Shown: positions 49,399-62,616, counted from the stretch's first letter. The stretch is 64,000 nucleotides of DNA from Phoebastria nigripes (GCA_035582835.1 JAYKAV010000475.1:1-64000); one strand, 5' to 3'. Notes: generated by a model not told the origin, from the sequence alone. Translations and numbers: made by a program.

Positions 49399-50087
49399 GT
49401 GCACTTCCAGATCCTGCAGTTGGGTCACAACAACGCCATGCAACACTACAGGCCTGGGGAAGAGTGGCTGAAAAGCTGCCCGGCGGAAAAGGACCTGGGG
49501 GTGTTGGTCGACAGCTGGCTGAATATGAGCCAGCAGTGTGCCCAGGTGGCCAAGAAGGCCAACAGCATCCTGGCTTGTATCAGAAATAGTGTGGCCAGCA
49601 GGAGTAGGGAAGTGATCGTGCCCCTGTACTCGGCACTGGTGAGGCCGCACCTCGAATACTGTGTTCCGTTTTGGGCCCCTCACTACAAGAAAGAGACTGA
49701 GGTGCTGGAGTACATCCAAAGAAGAGCAACAAAGCTGGTGAAGGACACCACAAGAGCACAAGTCCTATGAGGAGCGGCTGAGGGAACTGGGACTGTTTAA
49801 TCTGGAGAAAAGGAGGCTGAGGGGAGACCTTATCGCTCTCTACAACTACCTGAAAGGAGGTTGTAGCGAGGCGGGGGTCGGTCTCTTCTGCCAAGTAACA
49901 AGCGATAGGACGAGAGGAAATGGCCTCAAGTTATGCCAGGGGAGGTTTAGATTGGATATTAGGAAAAATTTCTTCACTGAAAGGGTTATCAAGCATTGGA
50001 ACAGGCTGCCCAGGGAAGTGGTTGAGGTATTTATCCCTGGAGGTATTTAAAAGACATGTAGATGTGGTGCTTAGGGACATGGTTTAG
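49399..50087 (+). pseudogene. CR1 ORF2 C-terminal remnant, frameshifted
   Basis: Starts after the catalytic FADD box, so it never had reverse transcriptase activity in this copy. The frame 49399-49770 carries [39 protein letters not shown] and [17 protein letters not shown]. It breaks near 49745, where extra bases disturb the KLVKGLE-type phrase. The remainder continues in another frame to the ancestral stop at 50085-50087. Frames of 159 and 104 codons on the minus strand are antisense shadows. Confidence 0.85.
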
Positions 50088-50180
50088 TGATGGACTTGGT
50101 AGTGTTAGGTTTACAGTTGGATTCAATGATCTCAAGGGTCTTTTCCAACCTAAATTATTCTATGATTCTATGATTCTATG
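49399..50180 (+). mobile_element. CR1 LINE, 5'-truncated 3' part
   Basis: A plus-strand CR1 of about 780 bases. It starts inside the ORF2 C-terminal region and ends in three copies of the terminal repeat (TTCTATGATTCTATGATTCTATG, about 50158-50180). It shares its sequence closely with the right part of the copy at 18845-20157, including the stretch GACATGGTTTAGTGATGGAC near the ORF2 stop. The three intact terminal repeats make it the cleanest CR1 end in the window. Confidence 0.95.
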
Positions 50181-52784
50181 TTTCTCATTTTGCATTTCCA
50201 GGGTCAAGTAAAAGATGGAAAGATGTTCCAAGTACAGCACCTACGTAATGATACAATACACAGCTATGTAGCCATATGTGGTCTTTCCCACATTCTCTAT
50301 AGGCATGACATAAATCGTTTCAAGCAATATCTGGATTAAATAATTGTCACATTAAACACTCTGCCTGAGGATCAAAAGAAAATTAATTACTCCCTATGCT
50401 GACCAGAGTATTCTATAAACCCTAGGAGCATTGCAGATTCAAGACACCAAATATTAGTTTGCAGGTCTTCCATGAGGCTTCCTGCTGTTAATCGTTACAT
50501 AATGGATGTCTGACAGTGTAGTAGGGATTCACGATCAGAATCTATACTTCCAAAGAAGGTACGTAGAAAAGTTCAGATGTCTGTCAAGAGGCACAGGTGT
50601 TACATTGACATTAATAAAGTAAACAGCCCTGGTCTTGGTCTCCAGCACTGCACATAATCATTTATATTGTCTGTTGGAGTCTGGCGTGTTTCCAACCTGC
50701 GCCAATTAGCACTCTCCCAGACATTGCTCAGCCACAGCCCAGAGACTGTTTCCAACAGGCAGTATAATTGAGGCCATTCTTATCAAATTGTATATTATTG
50801 TGTATTTTTCTCAAGGTCTAAGAGTAGACCCAAGCCCATTTTATTTACAAGCACAGTCATAGCATAGCACAGTATAGCAGCCAACACGATGAGCAGTGGG
50901 ATATCTACATCGATTAGGAAGGAGCACTGAGAGGGGGAGAAGTTATTTGCCTAATTGCAGTCCCCACTGAAGTGAATTTTGGGACAGGGTTTGTCAGCCA
51001 AAAAAACACATTAATTTAACACTTTTTTATAACTTTGTTCTTACTAGAGACTATTTTATTTTCCTAATTCCTGGTAGCACTGCCCACAAAGACATCTAAA
51101 AAGAAGTGCCCTATAATGAAATAACATTTTGGTGCTTGATTAATCAAGCAATCTTTCAGGAGGAAAGAGTTAGAAATATCACTTTCAAAGTAAAAGGCGA
51201 AAGCTAAATTTATAGCTAACTTTATGCAGTCATATACAGTTTTCTGCTTGTATTACTTTATGCATATTATGTGAGAAACATAAGAATTAATTCATTTCCT
51301 CCTTAAAGATGATAGAATTTGGAAGTTTCTCTGATTTCTGACATCTTTCTTATATCCTTTGTTGCAGCAGTTGTCAGAACATAGCCATTGCAAGAAAATA
51401 TACTGAGGAAAAAAGGAAGCAGAGATTCTGAGGCAGTTATTATGCATGTGAATTCCTAGTGGCATTCTCCAAAGGGAAGTACATTATCAAGGTCTGAGAA
51501 ATGAAAATTCTACCATTAATTCCCAGACATAAAGAAAATGCTCATGTTCAGATCTCCCTTTCCACATTTTATTTCTCCCTGAAACCTGCTCCAAACACTT
51601 TTTTTTCCAATAGTCTATGCAGTAATTTGTCACCAGTTTGAAGGTGTCAATATTTCACCATATGTCCTCTGCTGTTTTATCTAAGAAATGCCAAATTCCA
51701 AGTATATTTCTCTTTCAGTAGAGCACAAACTTACGTGGCAACATCCTCTTCCCACAGTGGATTTTAGGTACCTAAAAGATTCCTCTTTTTGGGATAATAA
51801 ACTGCATTGCTGTAAATGAATTTCACCCTTTTGTGGAGGGTACAAACTGAGTTCTATTTAAGCTCTCAGAACAAGGTATAGGTATCAGATCTCCAGTCTG
51901 AATTAAATAGATCTCTTTCTATTGCTTTCAGAGGACCTCAAATCACACTCTGAATAGTGGTGAATATTCCTTGAAATTGTCACCCTGTATTATTTTCACC
52001 CTGTATTATTTCTCTCTTTCGCTACATTATAGCATTACATTTCATCCTTCTCTTTGAAGTACTCATGAGACAATAGTTTTACAGTAACAAATAACAGGAA
52101 TTATCCAGTTGATTAATAAAGATAAACAAGCTATATTCTAAACATGGTCCTCACAAACACTATTGCATTTTAATCAGATACTGCAGCATCTACTTGTTCT
52201 GTGGTTCAGTGAATCACGTTGTACATGATGTGCTTCTCAGTCTGCACAAATGACAACTCAGGCCTCCCCCACTTTGTTAGTGGTAATATAATTGCATAGG
52301 AGAGATAAAAAATCAAGGTGACTTTTGTACTATGAATACAAAACATGTAATTTTAAACTCCTCAACCATTCTGCATTATGTCACTGTGTTCAGCATAACT
52401 GTGGAGCACAATGGGTGGTAGTCATGAAAGACAATGGACGTGATACTGTTTTGACTAGGCTGATTTTCTTTATGTTCTTGACAAAACAAAAGTCATCCAA
52501 AGAATTCATTTTTATATGCACAGAATAATTTTCAAACTTTAGAGTTTGATGTAAGGTTTTCAAAGCCTGGGACAACTAAGTTAACAAACCTTGGAACCAT
52601 CTAAACAACTTTAAGGAACAATATTTCATAGAAAATTGTTATTTACGTATAAAGATATAAATGTAGTGTTTTCCAGTATCACGTCAATTTCCATTAATTA
52701 TGTGAAGGTATATATATATGATTTGTTTCCTCTTTATTCTGATGAGGTCAAAACAGTCTTCTAAAGTATTCATTTGTATATTCT
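50181..52784. other. Non-coding stretch with a short tandem duplication
   Basis: About 2.6 kb. The segment 50690-50770 is GC-richer and complex, and could be a conserved non-coding element, but nothing in the sequence alone proves it. A 16-base tandem duplication lies at 51980-52011. Confidence 0.5.
51980..52011. repeat. 16-bp tandem duplication
   Basis: TCACCCTGTATTATTT occurs twice in a row without change. Confidence 0.95.
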
Positions 52785-52787
52785 AGA

Positions 52788-52823
<36 letters not shown>

Positions 52824-52824
52824 T
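52785..52824. repeat. Compound (GATA)n(GACA)n microsatellite
   Basis: About six GATA units followed by four GACA units, then GATG. The GATA-to-GACA combination is the classic Bkm-type simple repeat found in sauropsids. It is short here. Confidence 0.95.
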
Positions 52825-52962
52825 GTATACACAGAGATATATATAGTATTTAGTGTATATATGTATGTGTATTTTCATGTAATATATACATGAAAATTAA
52901 AGTATGAAGTCATATTCAAATGACATTACCTGAATTGACATTTAGTTACATTAAATGAATAA

Positions 52963-53170
52963 AACACAGAATGATAAAATTTAGCTTGGAAGGGACCTCT
53001 AGAGGTCACCTAGTCCAACACCCTGCTCAAATCCAGACCAGTTGGATAAGGCTGCTCAGGGCCATGTGCAGCCAAGGTTGGATTATGTCCAGGGACATAG
53101 ATTCCACAACCTCTCCAGGTAACCTGTTGAAATATTTGATCACCCTCTCTGTAGAAACATTTTCCTACAT
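52963..53170 (-). mobile_element. CR1 LINE, short 3' fragment
   Basis: Starts ACACAGAATGATAAAATTTAGC, the reverse complement of a CR1 3' end. It continues through AGGGACCTCTAGAGGTCACC and TCCACAACCTCTCCAGGTAACC to about 53170. It belongs to the older type, like the copies at 5375 and 14740. About 208 bases remain. Confidence 0.85.
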
Positions 53171-56100
53171 GGGGACTGCAGAGGGAGATTAAGAATAACG
53201 CTGCAAGTAGGTAGAAAGGTACTGTTACTCCTACATATACTAAATAAACAGATTTTTTTAACAGCTTGAGACAATTTTAAAATGGACCACAAATGTTTTT
53301 AATTTAGATTTCAAAAGTAGAAGGAAAAAAAGGCATTTTAAAAATATTTAATCAAAGAGAACCTAAATGTTCCAGCACTGAAGGAGATACTTGGCATGGC
53401 AAATCTGAAAATATTTTCCTTAACAAAATGTCACATACCCCACAAGAAGGTACAGAGTAATAAGTGCATTTTCTGGTTACCATCTAGGTAAGCGAAGGGA
53501 TGGAAAGCCTTCAGTGAGAACTTGTTCTGAGTAGAAAAAAGACAAATGTGAAATTACCATCCAGTCTCTTATATCTTCTGAGAAGAAGAGGATGAAGGGT
53601 AAATCTCACCAGAAACTTGAGAACTTAAGAAAAAAATGTTTCCTTTAATTTATAAAATTACTTTGAAAATTTACTAGTTCCTCACTCTTTCTCAGTTACT
53701 TCTTTAACCAGAATGCTCAGAAACTAATGTATGCTTCAGGCTACAGATTCATCCAGGGTGTGCAACTTTCATTACTTTGCAAAAACACCTACATTTTGAG
53801 CTGTCATGTTTTATCTTTGAAAGATTAATGATTGTTTAGATTTTTCCATCAAACCTGAGCATAGCTAACACCTTCAATGAAAGCAGGGAATGTGTTATGT
53901 GTCTGTCTGTAACTGACTATAATTCCAAAGTAAGTGGGTCTACTGAAGCCATTTTTTCCATTAATACTGACTGTACTAGCTCAGTATAACTATAGAAAAC
54001 ACTAGAAAATTGAGATATATGTGAATTTCCTTCTGAGAAGTACCTAAAACTACTTCATGAATGATTTTTGTCTTTTCTTTCCATTTCTCCAATGTGTACA
54101 CGTTGTCATCTGGGAAGTCAGAGGCTTGATTACTAAGCTACTGAAAGGCAAATCTTCTGCAGATGTTTGACATTTCTCTATTTAGACAATGATCCCTCCA
54201 AAACTATTGATCAGGTACTGGGGAGCTTCCAGAGAGCCTTCGTATGGGATGGAGCTTAGTACCAAGGTGACACTCCACCCCCCAGCCCTTAGACCCAGAG
54301 CTGTCATCCTGCTCACCTGCAATGCCTTTTCTTAGGTAAATGAATTGATCCCAGCACTACAAACCCTAGGGAGCGGCCACAGCACTTGAGAAACGCACCA
54401 GTAAATGTACTGGTAAATAGACAAAAATATTAGTATACTCGTCCTATATGCTTTTCTCCTTTTTATTGCTTTGGGAGTTAACCTTCATTTTTCTCCTGTA
54501 ATTACAAAATGGTAGTTTTTCTTCAAAGGAAGCCTGTCCACCAGGTACGATCTAAGGTTGCCTGCCATTTCATATAGTCTGTTGTAATGATATTTTCCCT
54601 CAGAGTAAGGAGCTGGCTACTCAGTGAGCAGTGCCACTGTGTTTGTGTCAAGTTTAGGCAGAGAACACTGTTAAATGTGAAACTGGCTGACTGACAAGAC
54701 ATCTCGCACACCCAAAATTACCACAGTTTCTTTTGCAGTAAGTGAGACACAGCAAAAACCATTGTGCATTGCTAAGGAGGCCATATGGTCTGTCTGCCTT
54801 AAAATACCATGCCAAGTATTTTGGCGTGTCTGTGCATGTGTGTGGCTTAATTTAGCTGTAACATTTGAGCACTTTTTTCATGCATCTCTTCTGTGCCCAG
54901 TAAAATTCAACCATCTCCCTCTGTATGTTTCTCCTGCTCTCTGACATTTTAAAAAGGGTCATGGAGCTTACCAGTCTTCCTGTGTGCAAGTCTAGACTTT
55001 CTGATGATCCCTGCTACCTGTTGCCCTTTCATCAATTGAAGTCCAACATTAAATGTAACTCTTGCTTGTATGAGCCAATGCTATTCAAATAAAAAGAGAC
55101 CTCTTCATTATGTATACAATTTAAGTATCAGATATGAAGTCTGAAAGCTGCATCTGACTCTCATCCTTATCCAGACAGAGCAAGAGGTGCTGTGATGTTC
55201 TCCTGTATGTATATAACCTGGAGCAATACAGCAGAACAACCACACGCAATCTTCAGAGTTTGATCCTACACCAGTCGTGCTTCATGGACATACATATTGC
55301 TTTATAATAGTCCTTCTCTTCAGCAGCATTTAAATCATCAGCAGAAATGTCATGGCTACAAGCATTCACAGAATTTTTTTTTGCTTCGCGAGTTACAAGA
55401 CAGAAAAAGGAACAGAGGGATGGTCTGAAAGGAGGCTCAAACTCTCACAGGAACATCCTAAAGAGGCATTGCTATGCCCAGAACAACCAATCTGTTCTTC
55501 TTACGCATAACACAAAAGACCAAAAGTGCAACATGAACCAGTCACAGCAAGGCCAAGAAAGCTGACCTTTTCCTTTGTCACACGTTTCTACAACCTAGGT
55601 CAGGCAGGTTTTACATGCCTGTATGCCACTTCACTGGTGGTTGAGGATACACTTTCAAACCCCAGGATGTTACAAATTGCTCTCATCAAAGAGAATACTT
55701 GGGAGGCATGAGGCTTTTTAGAAATGTCACAAAAAGAGTTAGGTTTGTTAAATAATTTTAAAATCACAGGGTTTTTAAAAATCTGAAATTTTAGGTGTGC
55801 TGTGCTTGAAGAAGAGTCCTTTTATTCTAAAAGAAACAGAGGAGAGATTTTCACCATATATTCCTAAAATCAAGATGGCAAAATTTAAGCCTAAAACATT
55901 GCAGATGATGTTTTTTATTTCGTTTCATATTGCACTCTCATCCATCTCTAAGTAATATTGTTTTGCCATTCTTTCTGCTTTCTATTTCATTTTTCATCCA
56001 GGCTTTGTTTATTTGTTTGTTTTCCAGCTGATTTTTTTCTTTCTGCTTCATTATCCATAGCACTCTTAAGTGCAGCATAAAAGGCGGAATTTGAGTCTAA

Positions 56101-56689
56101 TTTTCAAACCCATTGTGGGAAAGTAATTAAGCAAAATATGTTTCTACATTCCTAACAGTATAACTCTACAAACATTAACAACACACTGATATTGGAGAGT
56201 GACACTTACGTATAATGGGAGAAAGCAAATCTTATCACAAAAACCTTATGTCTGAAGCACGAGACTAGCAAAGTCAGACCTTAAGGGCAAGCCAAGCTTC
56301 AAAGAACACAAGCAGAATTAATCAATACTGTAACTACACTCCTTTGGAAAGTTTTCTTTACCCTCTAAGTTTGTAGTGTGAGTGGGTAACCCAGGGAGGT
56401 GCTACTGGAAGCAGGAAAAATTGTGGTTAGAGAGAGTACACAGAGTCCGGCATTTCCACAAGAATGCTACATTTTTATTAAGAGCGTACAGGACATTATG
56501 TGTTTATTTATTTGTCTGTTTGTTCCTATAGTGAAAATTATTTAACAATATGTTGAAAAGAATGGAAATAGAACAAAAACTTTCTGGAGTTAGGTGTGGA
56601 AAGGGCATTCTGTGTCATAAAGTTCTAGTTTTCTTCTATCTATCTCATGTAACCAAATAATATAATCCTGTTCTACAGACCCATATCAG
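53171..56689. other. Non-coding stretch, nothing identified
   Basis: About 3.5 kb. Frames of 60-72 codons at 54523-54711, 54762-54944, 55347-55565 and 55526-55711 lack any family signature. No repeats with clear ends were seen. Confidence 0.5.
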
Positions 56690-57010
56690 ATTCCTTTTCA
56701 AGACTGGCAAGGTTTATTTCCCCTTATTATTCTTTTGGAAAGTCACATTCCTCCAAAAGTTATACATTTTCTTCTAATTTTCAGCCCATAATTATTCCTG
56801 GTCCATTCTTGTACATCTGTTCATGTGTCAACATCTTTTTTAGATTATATACCTCCTTTGCTTCCCTGGAGTTTGCCTACCTGATGTATTTATATAAAGA
56901 AATCCTCTTTACTGTCAGTCTTTATTTTGTTAAGCTAAACAAGCCATGATCTTTTAATCTTCTTTTTTTAAGATGCTACAAGCAATGGTTCTACTAGCAA
57001 TATTTCAATG
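56690..57010 (-). mobile_element. Ancient CR1/L3-type LINE relic
   Basis: The plus strand has the antisense phrases GTTTGCCTACCTGATGTATTTATA (about 56872-56895), CAGTCTTTATTTTGTTAAGCTAAACAAGCC (about 56915-56944) and TCTTTTAATCTTC just after. In that order these match the old CR1/L3 LINE ORF2 end shared across amniotes. Divergence is high and no frame survives. The outer limits are approximate; the middle 130 bases are the firm part. Confidence 0.6.
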
Positions 57011-57240
57011 CTGGTACCGCTGGTATTTTTGGTAGTCTTACCAAGAAGTGTTTGCTTTTCAAAAGAAACTGAAACCCCAAAATCCAAACAAGGAGGCCAA
57101 GTTCATTAATGACTTAGCTAGAATGCATTTTTAAAACTTCAGATCTGATGCTTCAAGCTGCTACAGTTTAAATGTCAATTGGCTTTAATTTTAGCAAAAA
57201 AAATTGGCCATTGCAGTAATTTCTCTTCATATATATTTAT

Positions 57241-57430
57241 ATTATTTATGTTTACATATACATAAACATTATTTATGTTTACATATACATATGCATATAT
57301 ATATGTGCACACATATGTGCACAATTACATATACATATGTGAATGTTGAAATACACATATACATATACATAGCTATATGCGTATGTATATGTATGCATAG
57401 ATACATACATACACACATATATAAATATAA
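57241..57430. repeat. 27-bp duplication leading into a TA/CA-rich array
   Basis: A 27-base unit beginning ATTATTTATGTTTACATATA occurs at 57241-57267 and again at 57268-57294, differing only near its end. It is followed by about 135 bases of alternating TATACA/TATGCA-type sequence. Histidine- and tyrosine-rich frames across it (84 and 66 codons) are low-complexity artefacts. Confidence 0.9.
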
Positions 57431-60400
57431 ACTCTCTCATATCATTTTCATGTTGTAATCCAGGAGTAATGACTAGCAAGGATTTGTCAAAAAGGTCAGT
57501 GCCCTGTCAGTGCTACGTGCTGCTTCATAGCAAGGGTCAAAGCAAAATATCATGTCACAGCTTCTCAAGGATGGCTCCTGCCAAGAAAAGGGGATGTGTT
57601 TTTGTATGAAGATGGATCCTGGGGAGAGTAAGCCCCTGGAGAGTTATGCAGAAGGTTACTCCCATCCTCACTAGAAGGAGGTATCCAATACAGTTACGAA
57701 GCTAAAGGTCCTTATGCTGTTAACCAGTCTTAGATTTTAGCTTAAATAATAAAGAATGAGAGCACTGAGCACACCATTACAGTGAAATGTTAGGCATGCT
57801 TTACTATAGAGTATTACTGTCTACGGTAACTATCATTCTCTTAGAGATTGTCTGTAGTAGTCTGGCAACAAAAAAGTTCATCATGAGTAAAGTTCATGAA
57901 CTTTTATAAGCATCCAAGAATTTAGAGAATGCTTATGAAACTCTCCCAGTAAACAGATGATGTTTGAAAGCATATATAATGTTATGCATACTAGCATGTA
58001 TATATGTCTTTATACGTGTCTACACTCATATATAGAGTTGCTGGGCATATTTGTGACAAATAATAACTTAACTTAATACTATATNCTGCTTATATTAACT
58101 TGTGAACAACTCATTTTTATAAGCGTGCTGCATGCAGATATTTGAGAAGTAGTTTATGTGAAAGATTTTGGGTTGTGGCCTTTTGGAAAATTCATTGCTA
58201 TTTTTTCATACAATATTTTGACCTCCTACAATTGGTTGACTTCCACTTCATAGAAGTGCATCATTTCTGTACAGAAGTTCTGTGTAAATACATGTTCACA
58301 ATAATCCTTTGATGGTTGTTCTATCGTGGAAAAAATAAAAAGGGTTATTCAAACATTCATGCAAATATTTCTGGAAAGAGTTCTGCCATAATTATTCTTT
58401 AATTATGGCGACAGAACCTCTTCTATCCAGGAACATTCTTGGGAATCAAATTTAATTCACATAAATGTGAAGAATGGGATCAAGAATTATGCAGAAGAAT
58501 TAGGCTGGGTTTATTTGCTGCAATACTGACATTCCATGAGCATAAGCAAGTATTAGCCAAGTAGGTCCATGGACACTTCAATATCTTTAGAGATACTCTA
58601 TTTTTTCTACCAGAGATTTTAGCCTGTTTGTTCATATCATTGTAACAGTGATAGTCTTATTTCTGGTCTAGCTTTTCCAGACTTCTTTTCTAAACAATAG
58701 GGAAGAGAGAAGCATTTATACCACATGGCATAAAGGAAATGTACTGTTTGTCTAAGCTAATGTTTCCTATCCTTTCTATCCTTTCTCTGCACAGTAGAGC
58801 ATATTAATTCTACTATTTCTATAATGTTACAATATACAGTTCCTCTAGTGCTAAAGGGTTCAGCTGTAAAAGCTGAGACTGTGCATTGCAGCATCTTTTA
58901 TAAAGAGCAGCTGCCCTCCATAACAGGGTAAAGTTGATAGAGCAGACAACCACAGAAGCATACTTTGCTGGTAGAGTCCTGCTACCAATGACACAATTCT
59001 ATGTCCAAACCTGACTGTGCCATTAGCAGAGCTGCACATAACTCATCTACTCATATATCTATTCCTGACAGGAATGTAAACCTCTGATCAGAAAATTCTC
59101 CTTTACTTTTGAAAAAAAAAAAACTAGAAAAACTCCCTGGGTACTGACAGGCAGCTTGTTGGCTGAGTTTAGCAGGAGGGAAGCCTACATTTAATCAGTT
59201 CTGCCCTCATTACTGCATTCACTGGAAATTGTTATAGTTGGCTGCAGGGGACAAGAGGATAATTTGTCCAGCCAAGAAAAGAAATTAAGCACTGAAACCC
59301 CCAAAATGATAACATTGCAATAAGATTATATGAGAAGATTAACCATCTCAAAAATAGGACAGAAAAATTTAGTGGGACTGAAAAGAAGCAAAACAAAACA
59401 CAAAGGAGTAGAAAAAATAGTGGTTGTTATGTACCATTTCCCAGTTCTGAGACCAAATCCTTTGTAGAAATACCTATTATGAACTTGCATGTATATTTTG
59501 TTATAATTCTCCATATGCTTTATATTCCTTTATGTTAACATTTACACACACTATTCGGCACTCCATTAAAAAAGGCATTTACAAAACAGTATTGTTTTTA
59601 CCACTTTCCAACAAGCTGAAATGCCTGAAGCACTGCACTCCATTTGGTAGATACATAATGGTGTGTTTTAATTTTTACCTGAAAGAGATAACCCAAAGAT
59701 TTAAAATGCCGTTGGGATCAATCTATTGTTGAAATGTGCTTTTAAGATAGGACCATTTAAGAAGAGTCATGCTAAATAAAGTCAAGGATTTCTGATATAA
59801 TTATAATATTAAATCATAAAAGCTGTCTTTGGATTCTTTTATGGATCTTGGCAAAAACAAGTCATTTCAGAGTTAAGGTTGAAACTAATTTTAAAATTTC
59901 ATAGTACTATGCATTCATGCTAAGATAGCTTGAAGAGTCCTTGGTTCTTAGAGATATAGATGTCTACAAGGGCAAAGTGATGATAAATAGGAAAGAGTGT
60001 GCCTTAAGGGAATAAGGTGGATAATAAGATTTTTTTTTAAAGGAAGTATTCATGTACTTAAGTATATACATACAAATGCAAGGTATTTGGGCAATAACTA
60101 ACCCAGATGAGCTACCAGTAGTGATTGCTTTGTGCTGTAAAAATCAGATTCAGATGCCATATGCCCCAAAGTTTAAAAGTCTTCAGATGTTACTTCTGGG
60201 GTCAGTTTCATCAGTAACAGCAGATGAGCTAAATGGCAGATGGCCTGAGCTAGGGATCGTAACTGAGCCCAGATAAGAAAGTTTAACTAAAAATATTTCT
60301 TTAAGGAGATATTATATCGAAGAAATAGAGGAAAGACAAAGAAGGAAAGTGTTGCTAAGTTACTCTGAAGGCTATTCAGACAGCTTTTTCTTTGCAACAA

Positions 60401-60499
60401 ACACAGCGTTATTGCAAAAGTACCTCTTTTATGAATCCTTTGGTCTGTTGAAACTGTTTATGTCTCTCTCTTGGTATGGCATATATATCACCTGCTGCT
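57431..60499. other. Non-coding stretch, nothing identified
   Basis: About 3 kb of AT-rich sequence with frames under 75 codons. An N lies at 58085. Nothing with family resemblance was seen. Confidence 0.5.
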
Positions 60500-61980
60500 A
60501 AACACCACCTAACCACTCAGTGTTAGGTAAAGGGCTATGCCTCCATGCCCATGGGATGACCCGGTGCTCTGCCCTCCCAGACAAGACTAGCCACCTTGGC
60601 TACTTCTGTCCCCATGGCTGCCCATTAATAATTGTAACTGCCCATTATTATTGCCCATTATTACTGTAATTAGAGTATTGCAATACTCTGAGTGGCCATC
60701 TCCAGAGCTTGCCTCCTCTTCACAGATTTGTCCGTACACCACCTCAGTGACAGCCGCCAGGCTGGTCATTGAATGTGCTCAGGCAGCCAGGGTCTCACAA
60801 GTCCTGGAGAACAGTTTGTCCTGTGGCTGCACTNGTAGGTTTTTGGTCTGCAGTCCAGTCAGGCTGGTATGAAGTNCAATACAAATCTACTCTGGAATTT
60901 TTTTTCAGCTGGGCCAGTGCCAAGACTTTTGTCAACATGTTCTGATGCGACTGCATTTACACACAATCCTGTGCATAGATGATTAATCATTAACACAGTG
61001 GCAGAGAAGCTGTGCTAAGGATGTGCACCTGCAGTCAGTTACAGCATGAGTTCCTTCAACTAGACTGTTCCTGTTCCCAAGTCTATTGGACCATTCTGCT
61101 ATTGCTAGCTCTCTTGAGAGTGATATCTCTGTACCTGCATGATGAGCACCTAGAGCGATTCCTGAGGTGGTAGCTATCTTACAGACCTTTGGGCCTACTT
61201 ATCTGGAGGTCTCTTGATGGACACGCCTTTGTCTACTTATTCATTTCTGCTACAGGAGTAAGCTGATTCTTCTCATATTAATTTATTCTGGGATTTCTCT
61301 TTCTGACCAAGTCATGATATCAGGGGATACTCATTACTCCTTCAATGCAAAACCCTCTGCCTTAGCTCTTTAGGCAATCAGAGATTCTTCTCGTGAAACC
61401 AATCCCTTCCCTGCCTCTACCTTAACTCTAGCTGTAAGACATGAGATACCTCAAAGCTCATGACCCTAAGTGTCTATGATTCCTCTGGGTCCCATGTGGG
61501 TGTCTTTGGACTAGATTTATTTTACAAACCTGCTTAAGATTCCTTATTATCAGTTCATAATGCACCCAGGATAATGAGAATTTTCCTACAGGCTGCAGTA
61601 GTTGCGCTCTCTCAGTGTGACGCTGAAGCTGTAAGCTTTATACAGAGGGTGTAGCAGAAGGGTATAAGATCTGCTGGAATACTGCAGGAGCATCAGCACA
61701 AGCACTGCCAGTATGACCTTTAAGAAACCTTCTCATCCCATCCATTAGAGTTGTCCCTGGAGCTACCTAACCACTCCCAGGGTTAGTCTGGGGTGAGACT
61801 TTGCCATCCACTCCAGATGGGGACCCAGAAACGATCCTACAGAGATGCAGAATTAACAGTTTGGAGAACAGGACCTTGATGTGCAACAGGCACTGGTCCA
61901 AGCTGAGAGTGTCAACCTGTGCATAGTCTATAATGGGCTGCAAAACTGTAGCTGAAATTTGCAATGCAGGATGAACCCAG
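60500..61980. other. GC-richer block of unknown origin
   Basis: This 1.5-kb segment is noticeably less AT-rich than its flanks and contains GC-rich phrases, for example around 60745-60800 and 61780-61960, yet has no open frame above 75 codons. A TGCCCATTA-type phrase recurs three times at 60618-60661. It could be an old endogenous-retrovirus fragment or another decayed element. I could not place boundaries or motifs, so no family is claimed. Ns lie at 60834 and 60876. Confidence 0.4.
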
Positions 61981-62386
61981 GAGGGGCTCTTCTCCCTAGC
62001 ACTTTTTTTCTATTCTATTTTCGATATGTGTTTAGGTAATTATTTTAAGGATATAAACCAAAACTTCATCATGACTAAAACTGTGACAGACCTCCTGGTT
62101 CTGTGGCTCAAACCTAGATAAATGGCCTTAATCAATGCCTTTGGTTACTTCATCATTGTGTATTTTAGTTTTGCCAGAAAAAATCTCAAGAAACTCAGAA
62201 GCAAAGACACTGAAAAATAAAAGGCATGATGCCTAATGGCATAACTGAGGAAGGCAAATGCTCTCTGATTTTGGTGATCTTCGAGCATCCTCTGTATATT
62301 TTGACATGAATTATTATTTTAATTAATGATCTGAATGAAAAGCTAAATACAAACAGGTTACATTCTAAAAGAGTACAAAAATAGGA

Positions 62387-62391
62387 GGCAC
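62387..62391. repeat. Left target-site duplication GGCAC
   Basis: The five bases GGCAC directly precede the LTR and are repeated directly after it at 62929-62933. This is the integration footprint of the provirus. Confidence 0.85.
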
Positions 62392-62616
62392 TGTCCTGGT
62401 TTCGGCTGGGATAGAGTTAATTTTCTTCCTAGTGCTGTGTTTTGGATTTAGTATGAAAAGAATGTTGATAAGACACTGATGTTTTTAGTTGTTGCTAAGT
62501 AGTTTGCTAGTCAAGGACTTTTCAGCTTCCCATGCTCTGCCAGGTGCACAAGAAGCTGGGAGGGAGCATAGCCGGAACAGCTAGCCCAACTGGCCAACAG
62601 GGTATTCCATACCATG

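Noticed and set aside
49282..49894. 159- and 104-codon minus-strand frames
   Set aside because: Antisense to the CR1 ORF2 remnant on the plus strand.
52785..52824. CRISPR-like repeat array
   Set aside because: It is a 4-base microsatellite without spacers, in a vertebrate genome.
57204..57479. His/Tyr/Ile-rich frames on both strands
   Set aside because: Translations of the alternating TA/CA array.
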